Below are positions 24,332 to 32,175 of a DNA stretch of 64,000 bases, one piece after another. Made by a program: the position numbers and the translations under genes. Under the pieces are notes generated by a model. That model was not told the origin of the DNA. It worked only from the letters and a program-made list of their open reading frames with translations, and did no database searches. The DNA comes from Lachnospiraceae bacterium (GTDB lineage Bacteria > Bacillota > Clostridia > Lachnospirales > Lachnospiraceae): contig CAJTCY010000012.1 of assembly GCA_910575075.1 (NCBI GenBank), positions 1 through 64,000 of the forward strand, in the 5' to 3' direction. Each line of letters opens with the position of its first letter. The first letter of the stretch is position 1.

Positions 24332-25567
24332 ATGGGAAATATTGCAGAATATATCAAAATGGCATTTAAAAATATTACGGCAAACAAAGGACGTTCTTTT
24401 CTCACCATGCTGGGTATTATTATTGGAATTTCTTCTGTGATTATGGTGATGGCGGTAGGAGATGGAACAGCAAACGCAATGAATGCGGAGGTTCAGGATC
24501 TGGGAACCGGGCAGATCAATGTTTACTGCAGTGACGATGCAGTTAACACAGAAGAGTGGATGACACCGGAGGATATTACAGCGTTGAAGGAAAAGATTGA
24601 GGGCGTGGAGGGAGCCACACCAAATGACGGAGCTTCCGGCACCACAGTCACAGGAAAGGGAGAATTTTCTCTTAATTTAAGCGGCGGCACGGAGGATTTG
24701 CAGAAATCAATGAATTTTAATATCAAACGCGGTTCTTATTTTACAGCGGCGGATGTGGAAGAAGGAAACCGTGTCTGTGTACTTACGGACAGTGACGCCA
24801 AGCGGCTTTTTGGCTCTGATGATGTGGTAGGCATGGATATCGAGGTGGATATCGGCGGAATCAGCAGCAGCTATCGGATTGTGGGAGTTACTCAGCAGAA
24901 AGAGAATACCAGCTTTATCAGTTATACGTACGAAGGAATGCCGGTAAGCCTGGATGTCCCCTACACGTCTTTTTCAAATTTTGGCTGGGAGAGCAATTCT
25001 TTTTATTCTGTGACAGTTTTCTCTAATGACCAGGCGAGCGGCGAGGAAGTGTCACGAGATATCATTCATACCCTGGAGACCAGGCATCATTGTGCCGGAG
25101 AAGATTATTATCAGATACAAAGTTTTCAGGATATGCTTTCGGAAATGAATGATATGCTGGCGATTGTAACAACATTTATTTCCTGCGTGGCGGCGATATC
25201 CCTGATTGTAGGAGGGATCGGTGTTATGAATATTATGCTGGTTTCCGTCACAGAGCGTACCAGGGAAATAGGAATCCGTAAATCCCTGGGGGCTAAAACC
25301 TCGTCTATCCTGCTCCAGTTTCTTGCAGAAGCAGCCATACTTACCATTTTGGGCGGAATCATTGGGATTTTACTGGGACTTTTGGGAGCAGTTGGCGCCT
25401 GTAAATTGATGACAGCATCCATGGGCAGCGCCATTTCCCCGGGAATCAAAGCCAGCACCATATTGGGAGCCACCTTATTTTCCTGTGGAATCGGCGTGTT
25501 CTTTGGTATCTATCCTGCAAGGAAAGCGGCAAAATTAAGTCCCATTGAGGCACTGCGGAGGAATTAA
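24332..25567 (+). CDS. MacB-type ABC permease
   Basis: Permease of 411 residues with four membrane helices in the MacB/FtsX arrangement: one at the N-terminus (NKGRSFLTMLGIIIGISS is the family start), a large extracellular MacB_PCD domain (about 45-265), then three helices near the C-terminus including GGIGVMNIMLVSVTERTREIG, another signature. It ends PARKAAKLSPIEALRRN, as usual. With the ATPase and adaptor it forms a tripartite exporter. No sensor kinase or regulator is adjacent. Confidence 0.95.
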   Translation: MGNIAEYIKMAFKNITANKGRSFLTMLGIIIGISSVIMVMAVGDGTANAMNAEVQDLGTGQINVYCSDDAVNTEEWMTPEDITALKEKIEGVEGATPNDGASGTTVTGKGEFSLNLSGGTEDLQKSMNFNIKRGSYFTAADVEEGNRVCVLTDSDAKRLFGSDDVVGMDIEVDIGGISSSYRIVGVTQQKENTSFISYTYEGMPVSLDVPYTSFSNFGWESNSFYSVTVFSNDQASGEEVSRDIIHTLETRHHCAGEDYYQIQSFQDMLSEMNDMLAIVTTFISCVAAISLIVGGIGVMNIMLVSVTERTREIGIRKSLGAKTSSILLQFLAEAAILTILGGIIGILLGLLGAVGACKLMTASMGSAISPGIKASTILGATLFSCGIGVFFGIYPARKAAKLSPIEALRRN

Positions 25568-25639
25568 GTATGATAGCCGTGTGAAAGTGATATGCCCTTT
25601 GTCAGGCATACAGAAAAATATCTAAAATTTAGCCGGGTG

Positions 25640-25675
25640 ATGCCTGCATTTCAATTTGAAGTGTGGGCATTTTTT
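25640..25675 (+). terminator. Terminator of the exporter operon
   Basis: ATGCC..CA.TTCAA (25640-25654) pairs with TTGAA.TG..GGCAT (25656-25670) and is followed by TTTTT. The remaining part of the 287-bp gap up to 25854 shows no gene. Confidence 0.75.
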
Positions 25676-25854
25676 CATGCATAACAATTTTTCTTTTTCT
25701 TGCTCATAAAACATGGTATAATCCTTTATAGCATGAAAAGGCTCGTTGAAATGTCTGAGATTCCTGCATTTGAAATTGATTTTTCTGGATAACTATTAAC
25801 AGACCCTCTGATCTGGGCTTTCATGAGAGAAATTTATTGGGAGAATAAACTGAT

Positions 25855-26331
25855 ATGGAGCGAGAAACAAAAAGAATATCTGATTCAAAAATGGAACATA
25901 TTTACCAGGTGCGTCCAGAACATCTGAATCCTGCCGGGAGACTGTTTGGCGGGAAATTGATGGAATGGATCGATGAAATTGCTGCTTTTGTAGCTATGAG
26001 GCATTCAGGGGGAAGCGTTACCACAGCATCTGTTGATAACCTTCGGTTCATCAGAGGTGCGTATCAGAATGATTTGATTGTACTGACTGCAAGAATCACT
26101 TATGTAGGCACCAGTTCTATGGAAGTGAGGGTTGATACGTATATAGAGGATTTTCAGGGGATACGCAAACCCATTAACCGGGCATATCTGACATTGGTGG
26201 CAGTGGATTCTCAGGGAGTCCCAAGACAGGTGCCATTTATTTTGTTAGAAACAGAGAGCGAGCGGGCAGAGTGGGAAGCAGCAGAAAAGAGAAAAGAATT
26301 AAGGATTCAGCGTAAGAGAGAAGGGTTTTAG
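25855..26331 (+). CDS. Acyl-CoA thioesterase, hotdog fold (YkhA/BACH type)
   Basis: Hotdog-fold protein of 158 residues. HLNPAGRLFGGKLMEWID is the conserved Asn/Asp-containing segment of acyl-CoA hydrolases of the YkhA family, and SVDNLRFIRGAYQND follows. These enzymes hydrolyse acyl-CoA to free CoA and fatty acid in the cytoplasm. The C-terminus is a charged helix. It stands alone between the exporter operon and the sortase gene. Confidence 0.92.
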   Translation: MERETKRISDSKMEHIYQVRPEHLNPAGRLFGGKLMEWIDEIAAFVAMRHSGGSVTTASVDNLRFIRGAYQNDLIVLTARITYVGTSSMEVRVDTYIEDFQGIRKPINRAYLTLVAVDSQGVPRQVPFILLETESERAEWEAAEKRKELRIQRKREGF

Positions 26332-26407
26332 AAAGAGAAAAAGGAAGTAAGAAGAGATATAGAAAAATGGCGACTGTTGTAAAACAGCAGCAGATCTGAT
26401 TAAGGTC

Positions 26408-26457
26408 AATTGAAATTTCGATTATTTGATAGTTTCGCAGTTACCTAAATTGAAATT
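26408..26457. repeat. Family B footprint (10-bp flanking repeat)
   Basis: A 30-bp remnant (26418-26447) ending in AGTTTCGCAGTTACCTA, matching the family B terminus GAGTTTCGCAATTGCCTA, is flanked by a perfect direct repeat AATTGAAATT (26408-26417 and 26448-26457). Its end is exactly 28 nt before the sortase start, the same spacing as both full copies. Confidence 0.75.
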
Positions 26458-26475
26458 AGATATGAGGAGAAAAAA

Positions 26476-27216
26476 GTGAGAACCAAACCGGACTGGAAAT
26501 TTATTCTGCCATTTCTTGCTGCCCTGGCAGTATTTGTGTTTTCAGCAGTGAGACTTGGAACGATATTTTGGGGATATTATCAGGGAGAAAAGCAATATCA
26601 GAAGCTTGCAGATGCTGTGATGATTCCGAAACCGGAACTTTCAGAACAGGAAGAACCAGAATTTGGCGTAGATTTTAAAGAACTTAAGAAAATGAATCCA
26701 GATATTGCAGCATGGATTTACATAGAAAAATTAGGAATCAGCTATCCGGTTGTCCAGGGAAGCGACAATGAATATTATTTGGAGCATACATTTTACAGAG
26801 AAGAAAATAAATGCGGCAGCATATTTATAGAAGCAAGGAATCAGAAAGATTTCAGCGATTGGAATACCTTTGTATACGGACATAATATGAAAGACAAATC
26901 CATGTTTGCCAGATTAAATGAATACCAGGAAGAAAAAACGTTTCAGGAAAACCCTGAATTTTATATTTATACATCAGAAGGGACAAAACGGTATCAAATT
27001 TTTTCCTGCTATCAGGCAGCTTTGGATGAAGATTCTTTTCAGGCTGATTTTCAGGGGGAAGAAGATTATGCTTCCTGGCAGGAAACGGTGAGGGCAAAAA
27101 GCCTGTATGATACCAAAATTATGCCAAAGGCGGGACAGAAGACAGTGACATTGATGACCTGCACACCTGCAGGGAAGAATTACCGTTTTCTGATTCATGG
27201 AGTTTTGGCTGATTAG
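26476..27216 (+). CDS. srtB: Class B sortase
   Basis: Membrane-anchored cysteine transpeptidase of 246 residues. An N-terminal helix (about 10-30) is followed by the sortase barrel. Catalytic His136 is in VYGHN, Cys229 in LMTC and Arg237 in NYRF. The long insert between them (about 150-210) is typical of class B. The start is GTG 26476, with GAGGAG upstream. Class B sortases usually anchor NPQTN-like proteins or build pili; no protein with such a sorting signal was found in this window. The next gene, a sirtuin, starts 21 bp later. Confidence 0.93.
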   Translation: MRTKPDWKFILPFLAALAVFVFSAVRLGTIFWGYYQGEKQYQKLADAVMIPKPELSEQEEPEFGVDFKELKKMNPDIAAWIYIEKLGISYPVVQGSDNEYYLEHTFYREENKCGSIFIEARNQKDFSDWNTFVYGHNMKDKSMFARLNEYQEEKTFQENPEFYIYTSEGTKRYQIFSCYQAALDEDSFQADFQGEEDYASWQETVRAKSLYDTKIMPKAGQKTVTLMTCTPAGKNYRFLIHGVLAD

Positions 27217-27237
27217 AAAAATGAAGGAGGAACAGCG

Positions 27238-27978
27238 ATGGCAGATTTAAGCAGAGAAGAAAAGATTGAGAAATTTTTAGAAATGGTGGAGAAGTCGGAT
27301 AATATTGTGTTTTTTGGAGGTGCCGGAGTATCTACCGAAAGCGGGATTCCGGATTTCAGGAGCGTGGACGGACTGTACAACCAGGAATACGATTACCCGC
27401 CGGAAACGATTTTAAGCCACAGCTTTTACCGGAGAAATACAGAGGAATTTTATCGGTTTTACCGAAATAAGATGCTCTGCCTGACGGCGCAGCCCAATAT
27501 GGCGCACCGCAGGCTGGCAGAACTGGAGGCGGCAGGTAAGGTAAAAGCTGTGGTGACCCAGAATATTGACGGGCTGCACCAACTTGCCGGGAGCAGAAAG
27601 GTGTTAGAACTTCATGGCAGTGTGCACCGCAATTATTGTGAATCCTGCCGTCAAATGTTTGATGCAGAATATATTCTGCACAGTACAGGGATACCGAAAT
27701 GTGAGAAATGCGGAGGAGATATTAAACCAGATGTGGTCCTCTATGAGGAAGGGCTTGACAACCGTACCATTCAGGAGGCCGTTTATTATATCATGAATGC
27801 AGATATGCTGATTATAGGAGGAACCTCCCTCGCAGTATATCCGGCGGCAGGGCTGATTGATTATTATCAGGGAGATAAGCTGGTGCTGGTGAATAAATCT
27901 GCAACGCCGCGTGACTCAATTGCGAATCTGGTGCTTCAGGAGAGCATTGGGGAGTTGTTTGAAAAGATTGTGATTTAA
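27238..27978 (+). CDS. cobB: NAD-dependent protein deacylase, sirtuin (CobB/SrtN)
   Basis: Sir2-family enzyme of 246 residues. GAGVSTESGIPDFRS is the NAD-binding signature, TQNIDGLH and ELHGSVH (catalytic His) follow, and the zinc site is C-x2-C (CESC) ... C-x2-C (CEKC). It removes acyl groups from lysines using NAD+. DUF951 follows 12 bp later, so sortase, sirtuin and DUF951 may be one operon. Confidence 0.96.
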   Translation: MADLSREEKIEKFLEMVEKSDNIVFFGGAGVSTESGIPDFRSVDGLYNQEYDYPPETILSHSFYRRNTEEFYRFYRNKMLCLTAQPNMAHRRLAELEAAGKVKAVVTQNIDGLHQLAGSRKVLELHGSVHRNYCESCRQMFDAEYILHSTGIPKCEKCGGDIKPDVVLYEEGLDNRTIQEAVYYIMNADMLIIGGTSLAVYPAAGLIDYYQGDKLVLVNKSATPRDSIANLVLQESIGELFEKIVI

Positions 27979-27990
27979 AAGGAGAAAAAT

Positions 27991-28188
27991 ATGCCGATAC
28001 ATTATGAAATAGGAGATATTGTCCGTTTGAAAAAGCAGCATCCCTGCGGCAGCAGTGAATGGGAAGTTCTCCGGGTGGGAGCAGATTTCCGCTTGAAATG
28101 TCTTGGATGCGGGCATCAGATCATGATTGCCCGTAAGCAGGTAGAGAAAAACACCAGGGAAATCAGGAAACCTGGAACAGACATATAA
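27991..28188 (+). CDS. DUF951 small protein
   Basis: Protein of 65 residues matching DUF951: EIGDIVRLKKQHPCG, WEVLRVGADFRLKCLGCG and IMIARKQ. The three cysteines suggest metal binding. Function unknown; widespread in Firmicutes and often near rpsF or ychF. AAGGAG precedes the start. Its stop codon directly abuts family B copy 2. Confidence 0.9.
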   Translation: MPIHYEIGDIVRLKKQHPCGSSEWEVLRVGADFRLKCLGCGHQIMIARKQVEKNTREIRKPGTDI

Positions 28189-28474
28189 TAAATAATTGCG
28201 GAACTCATTCGTTTTGAGAATTTCATATATAATTTATACAATTGTACTAAAATATTTTATTCATACGAAACGCACAAAATGCAGGGCGCACCAAGCATTA
28301 CAACGAACCACTTAATACGAAAATCATGTTCCGCAAAGGCTTCCATGATTTTTGTGTTTCGTTTCCATGGTGCTAGAATGCATTTCTTAGCGTTTTGTAT
28401 GATAAAATATTTCTTCTTAAATTTTTTTAATTGTATATGAAATTCAAAAATTTACTGAGTTTCGCAATTGCCTA
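28189..28474. repeat. Family B palindromic element, copy 2
   Basis: A 286-bp element closely matching copy 1 over its length, including ACGCACAAAATGCAG and the terminus GAGTTTCGCAATTGCCTA. The left end (TAAATAATTGCGGAACTC) has diverged. Target duplication is unclear (only ATATAA is shared near both ends). It lies between DUF951 and the HD-GYP gene and ends exactly 28 nt before that gene's start codon. Confidence 0.9.
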
Positions 28475-28502
28475 GATATAACCAGGAAAAGGAGAGAAAA
28501 GA

Positions 28503-29522
28503 GTGGATCGAATACTTATAGTTGATGATGATATTATGAATCTGAGAATGGCAGAGCATATCCTGAAAAAAAATTATCAAGTGATTTCGGTGTCTTCCGG
28601 GCAGGAAGCGCTGGATTTTCTGGCACAGGATATCCCGGATATGATTTTGCTGGATTTGCATATGCCAGAGATGAATGGGCTTGAAACCATGGAACGGATT
28701 CATGCTATGGACAAGGTGTCTGAGATTCCTGTTATTTTTCTGACGGCTGACAGTGAGAGGGAGACAGAGATTAAAATATTTAAGGCAGGCGCCATGGATT
28801 ACATTCAGAAGCCTTTCCTTGCAGAAGTGGTCCTTCGAAGGATAGGGCGTCTTCTGGAATTGTTTCATCTGCAGCAGTCCCTGCAGCAGGAAGTGGATAA
28901 AAAGACCCAGGAATTAAAAGACAGCAGCCGGAGAATTCAGCGGTTGTCAGAACAGATTATGATGTCTCTGGCAAGTGCCATTGATGCCAAGGATACATAT
29001 ACCAGAGGACATTCCATGCGTGTGGCAGAATATTCCCGTGAATTGGCAAAGCGCATGGGCAAAAATGCCCGGGAACTGGAAGACATCTATTATATTGGAT
29101 TGCTGCACGATATCGGCAAGATTGGTATTTCTAATAAAATTATCAATAAACCGGGCAGGCTGACAGAGGAAGAATATAATGTGATACGCTCGCATCCAAA
29201 GATTGGAGCGGAGATTCTTGGAAATATTTCAGAACTGCCGGATATTTCTATAGGAGCGCACTGGCACCACGAACATTATGATGGAACCGGTTATCCAGAT
29301 AATCTTGCTGGGAAGGAAATACCGGAGGTGGCAAGAATTATCGGGGTGGCAGATGCTTATGACGCCATGTCTTCCAGGCGCAGTTATCGTGATGTGCTGC
29401 CGCAGAAGGTGGTTCGGGGAGAAATAGAAAAAGGTAAAGGAACCCAGTTTGATCCTGTGATTGCAGAATATATGCTTATGATGATAGATGAGGACAGGGA
29501 ATATAAAATGAGGGAAAAATAG
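28503..29522 (+). CDS. Response regulator with HD-GYP domain
   Basis: Protein of 339 residues. A receiver domain (1-120) has the acidic pocket VDDD and phospho-acceptor D51 in LLDLHMPEM, plus the conserved Lys in YIQKPF. After a coiled linker comes an HD-GYP phosphodiesterase domain (about 150-335) with H202-D203 in LLHDIGKIG, HHEHYDGTGYP as the GYP motif, and DAYDAMSS. It would hydrolyse cyclic di-GMP under control of phosphorylation, most likely by the two hybrid kinases downstream. The start is GTG 28503 with AAGGAGAG upstream. Confidence 0.95.
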   Translation: MDRILIVDDDIMNLRMAEHILKKNYQVISVSSGQEALDFLAQDIPDMILLDLHMPEMNGLETMERIHAMDKVSEIPVIFLTADSERETEIKIFKAGAMDYIQKPFLAEVVLRRIGRLLELFHLQQSLQQEVDKKTQELKDSSRRIQRLSEQIMMSLASAIDAKDTYTRGHSMRVAEYSRELAKRMGKNARELEDIYYIGLLHDIGKIGISNKIINKPGRLTEEEYNVIRSHPKIGAEILGNISELPDISIGAHWHHEHYDGTGYPDNLAGKEIPEVARIIGVADAYDAMSSRRSYRDVLPQKVVRGEIEKGKGTQFDPVIAEYMLMMIDEDREYKMREK

Positions 29523-29568
29523 TTTCAGCAGGTTTTTGCAGGATACTGTGGGAAAGGAAGGTACATAG

Positions 29569-32175
29569 ATGAGCAAACAGGATTTCAGAGAGGATATACA
29601 GCGATTGGAAGAACAGATGGGAATTCATCTGCTGATGGTCTGTATGGCAAGTATGTTCAGCGCTGTTCTGCTCTGTCTTACGATCACAATGTCATGGGAA
29701 TTATGGACGGTTCCGCTGATTGTCATTGGGATTTTGATTATATGGTGTTTTCATATTGGAAGATTTGTCACAGAGCATACATATGAGTATTTGTGCGTCG
29801 GATTTATGATGGTAGAATGTTTTTATTTTGGCGTGCATCAGGAGAGTTTCACAAGTATGCCGGTGCTTATATGCCTGCTGTTTCTGATGCAGGTGCTTCT
29901 GGAAAAAAAGTTTCTGGTATATCTGGCAGAGGGGATATATCTGATGGCTTTTTTATATCGCCTGCTTTTAATTCGTATATCAGGGGAAGGTATCGCACGT
30001 TGGGATTTTGCCAGAATGGGAATTGGATTTCTTGGAACCATAGGTGCAATGATATTTTCCCTTTTTATCATTGACAGACGGAGAGAGGGGCGCAGAGAGA
30101 TTCAGGAAATGGCAGAGCAGGCTGCGGCAGCAAAACAGCAGAACGCAGATTTTCTGTCCAATGTTTCTCATGAGCTGCGTACACCTATCAATATGGTGAC
30201 AGGGATCAGTGAGGTTGAGCTGGGCAGAGAACTGCCGCCAGAATTGGAAGAGAGTATGCATTCCATACAGATGGCGGGCAAGCGTCTGGCAGGACAGATT
30301 AACGATATTCTCGATTATACAGAAATTGCAGGAAATACGCTGGTTGTGACCAACGAGAATTATATGCCGGCCTCCATTATGAATGATATTGTTACTCTGG
30401 CAAGTATGCTGGAGAGAAACTCTGATCTGGAAATGATCTTTGACCTGGACCCAAGGCTTCCATCTCTGCTGGTGGGGGATGCAGAAAAAATATCCAGAGT
30501 TCTCTGGATTCTGACGCAGAATGCTATAAAATTTACAGAAGAAGGAGGCGTCTATGTCTATATGGGCTTTCGGAAGGAAAGCTACGGAGTCAATTTGAAT
30601 ATTATGATTGAGGACACCGGAATCGGAATGACATCATCACAGCTTTCCAGGCTGTATGACGATTTTTATCAGGCGGATACCGGATGCACCCGTTACGCCG
30701 GAGGACTTGGGCTTGGAATATCTATTGCACACGGTCTGTTAAGCGCCATGGGTGGTTTCCTTCATTATGAGAGCAAAGAGGGAAAGGGTACTCAGGTGCA
30801 TATTTCTATTCCCCAGAAGGTAGCAGATGAAATGCCCTGTATGACAGTTCCTGATGCCAAAAAACTGTGCATTGCCTGTTACTTTAAACAAGGTAAGTAT
30901 GAGAAGAGTGAAGTCAGGGACTTTTATGATCGTATGATCCTTCATCTGGCGGAAGGTCTTGGCGTACAGGCGTACAGGGCTTACTATATTGAAGAATTAG
31001 ACCGGCTGCTGCGCAATCATGAGGTCACGCAGTTATTTCTTGCTCAGGAGGAGTATGAGGAAGACAGTGCTTATTTTGAAGAGCTGGGAAAAAATATTAG
31101 TGTCGCATTGATTGCAAAGAGAGAGTTTGCATTGCCAAAGGATACGAATATAAGGGTTCTCCAGAAGCCATTTTTTGGGCTTCCGATTGTCAATCTGTTA
31201 AATGGTATGACTCATGGTGTGAATCTCGGAGACAGTATGCAGGAGGACAGAGCGTTTGTCTGTGCGGGCGTCCGGGCTTTGGTAGTGGATGATGAGGAGA
31301 TGAACCTTGTGGTGGCAAGAGGAATTCTGAACCGTTATGGCATGCAGATAGACACTTGCCTCAGCGGTGCGGCTGCAGTAGAACAATGTATGGATACTTC
31401 TTATGAGCTGATTTTCCTGGACCATATGATGCCCGGTATGGATGGCGTAGAAACACTGAAGCGTATCCGTGCGCTGAGGGACGGCGTTTATCAGAATCTC
31501 CCGATTGTGGCGTTGACAGCAAATGCGATCAGCGGCGCCAGAGAAATGTTCAAAAATGAAGGATTTACAGAATTTGTACCCAAACCTATTGAGCGCCCTG
31601 TGCTGGAACGGGTACTGCGCAAAATACTGCCCGAAGAAAATATACGGTATGAGATGACAGAAGAGAATGAAGCGCTCAGCGATAAATACTCTGGTGAGAA
31701 AACTTCTGATGATAAATCGCCTTCTGATGATAAATCGCCTTCTGATGAGAAACAAGGAGAGAAAAATTCTATAGACGTTCCCCAGAAATCTCTTTCTGTG
31801 CTGGAACGGCTGCAGCTACTGGGCATAGATGTAGAAATGGGGCTGGATTACTGTGCCGGCGCAGAAGATTTTTATCTGGAAATGCTGCAGATGTACTGCG
31901 ATCAGAAAGATGACAAAGAACAGGAAATCATAACTTTGTATGAAAGCGGAGACTGGGGAGCTTATGCAGTTAAGGTTCATGCGCTGAAAAGCACATCGCT
32001 TACCATCGGGGCAAAAGCACTGTCTGAACAGGCGAAGGCGCTGGAGATGGCAGGAAAATCACAGGATGAAGCATATATCAGGGAGAATCATGCCTTGTTG
32101 ATGCAGACATATGAGACAGTCAGCAGGGGTATTGCAGACTGTATTCAAGTGACAGAGGGAGGTGAGGCACAGTGA
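29569..32175 (+). CDS. Hybrid histidine kinase with receiver and HPt domains
   Basis: Membrane kinase of 868 residues. Five or six N-terminal helices (about 20-170) are followed by HisKA with H201 in SHELRTP, HATPase (about 300-420; DTGIGM and GLGLGIS boxes), and a region of about 130 residues (about 430-555) that looks like a receiver without the phospho-Asp. Then come a true receiver with D618 in LDHMMPGMDG and a C-terminal HPt domain with H804 in HALKS. A hydrophilic linker between them has SDDKSP repeats. It is thus a complete phosphorelay in one chain. It overlaps the next kinase gene by 4 bp, so translation is coupled. Confidence 0.94.
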   Translation: MSKQDFREDIQRLEEQMGIHLLMVCMASMFSAVLLCLTITMSWELWTVPLIVIGILIIWCFHIGRFVTEHTYEYLCVGFMMVECFYFGVHQESFTSMPVLICLLFLMQVLLEKKFLVYLAEGIYLMAFLYRLLLIRISGEGIARWDFARMGIGFLGTIGAMIFSLFIIDRRREGRREIQEMAEQAAAAKQQNADFLSNVSHELRTPINMVTGISEVELGRELPPELEESMHSIQMAGKRLAGQINDILDYTEIAGNTLVVTNENYMPASIMNDIVTLASMLERNSDLEMIFDLDPRLPSLLVGDAEKISRVLWILTQNAIKFTEEGGVYVYMGFRKESYGVNLNIMIEDTGIGMTSSQLSRLYDDFYQADTGCTRYAGGLGLGISIAHGLLSAMGGFLHYESKEGKGTQVHISIPQKVADEMPCMTVPDAKKLCIACYFKQGKYEKSEVRDFYDRMILHLAEGLGVQAYRAYYIEELDRLLRNHEVTQLFLAQEEYEEDSAYFEELGKNISVALIAKREFALPKDTNIRVLQKPFFGLPIVNLLNGMTHGVNLGDSMQEDRAFVCAGVRALVVDDEEMNLVVARGILNRYGMQIDTCLSGAAAVEQCMDTSYELIFLDHMMPGMDGVETLKRIRALRDGVYQNLPIVALTANAISGAREMFKNEGFTEFVPKPIERPVLERVLRKILPEENIRYEMTEENEALSDKYSGEKTSDDKSPSDDKSPSDEKQGEKNSIDVPQKSLSVLERLQLLGIDVEMGLDYCAGAEDFYLEMLQMYCDQKDDKEQEIITLYESGDWGAYAVKVHALKSTSLTIGAKALSEQAKALEMAGKSQDEAYIRENHALLMQTYETVSRGIADCIQVTEGGEAQ

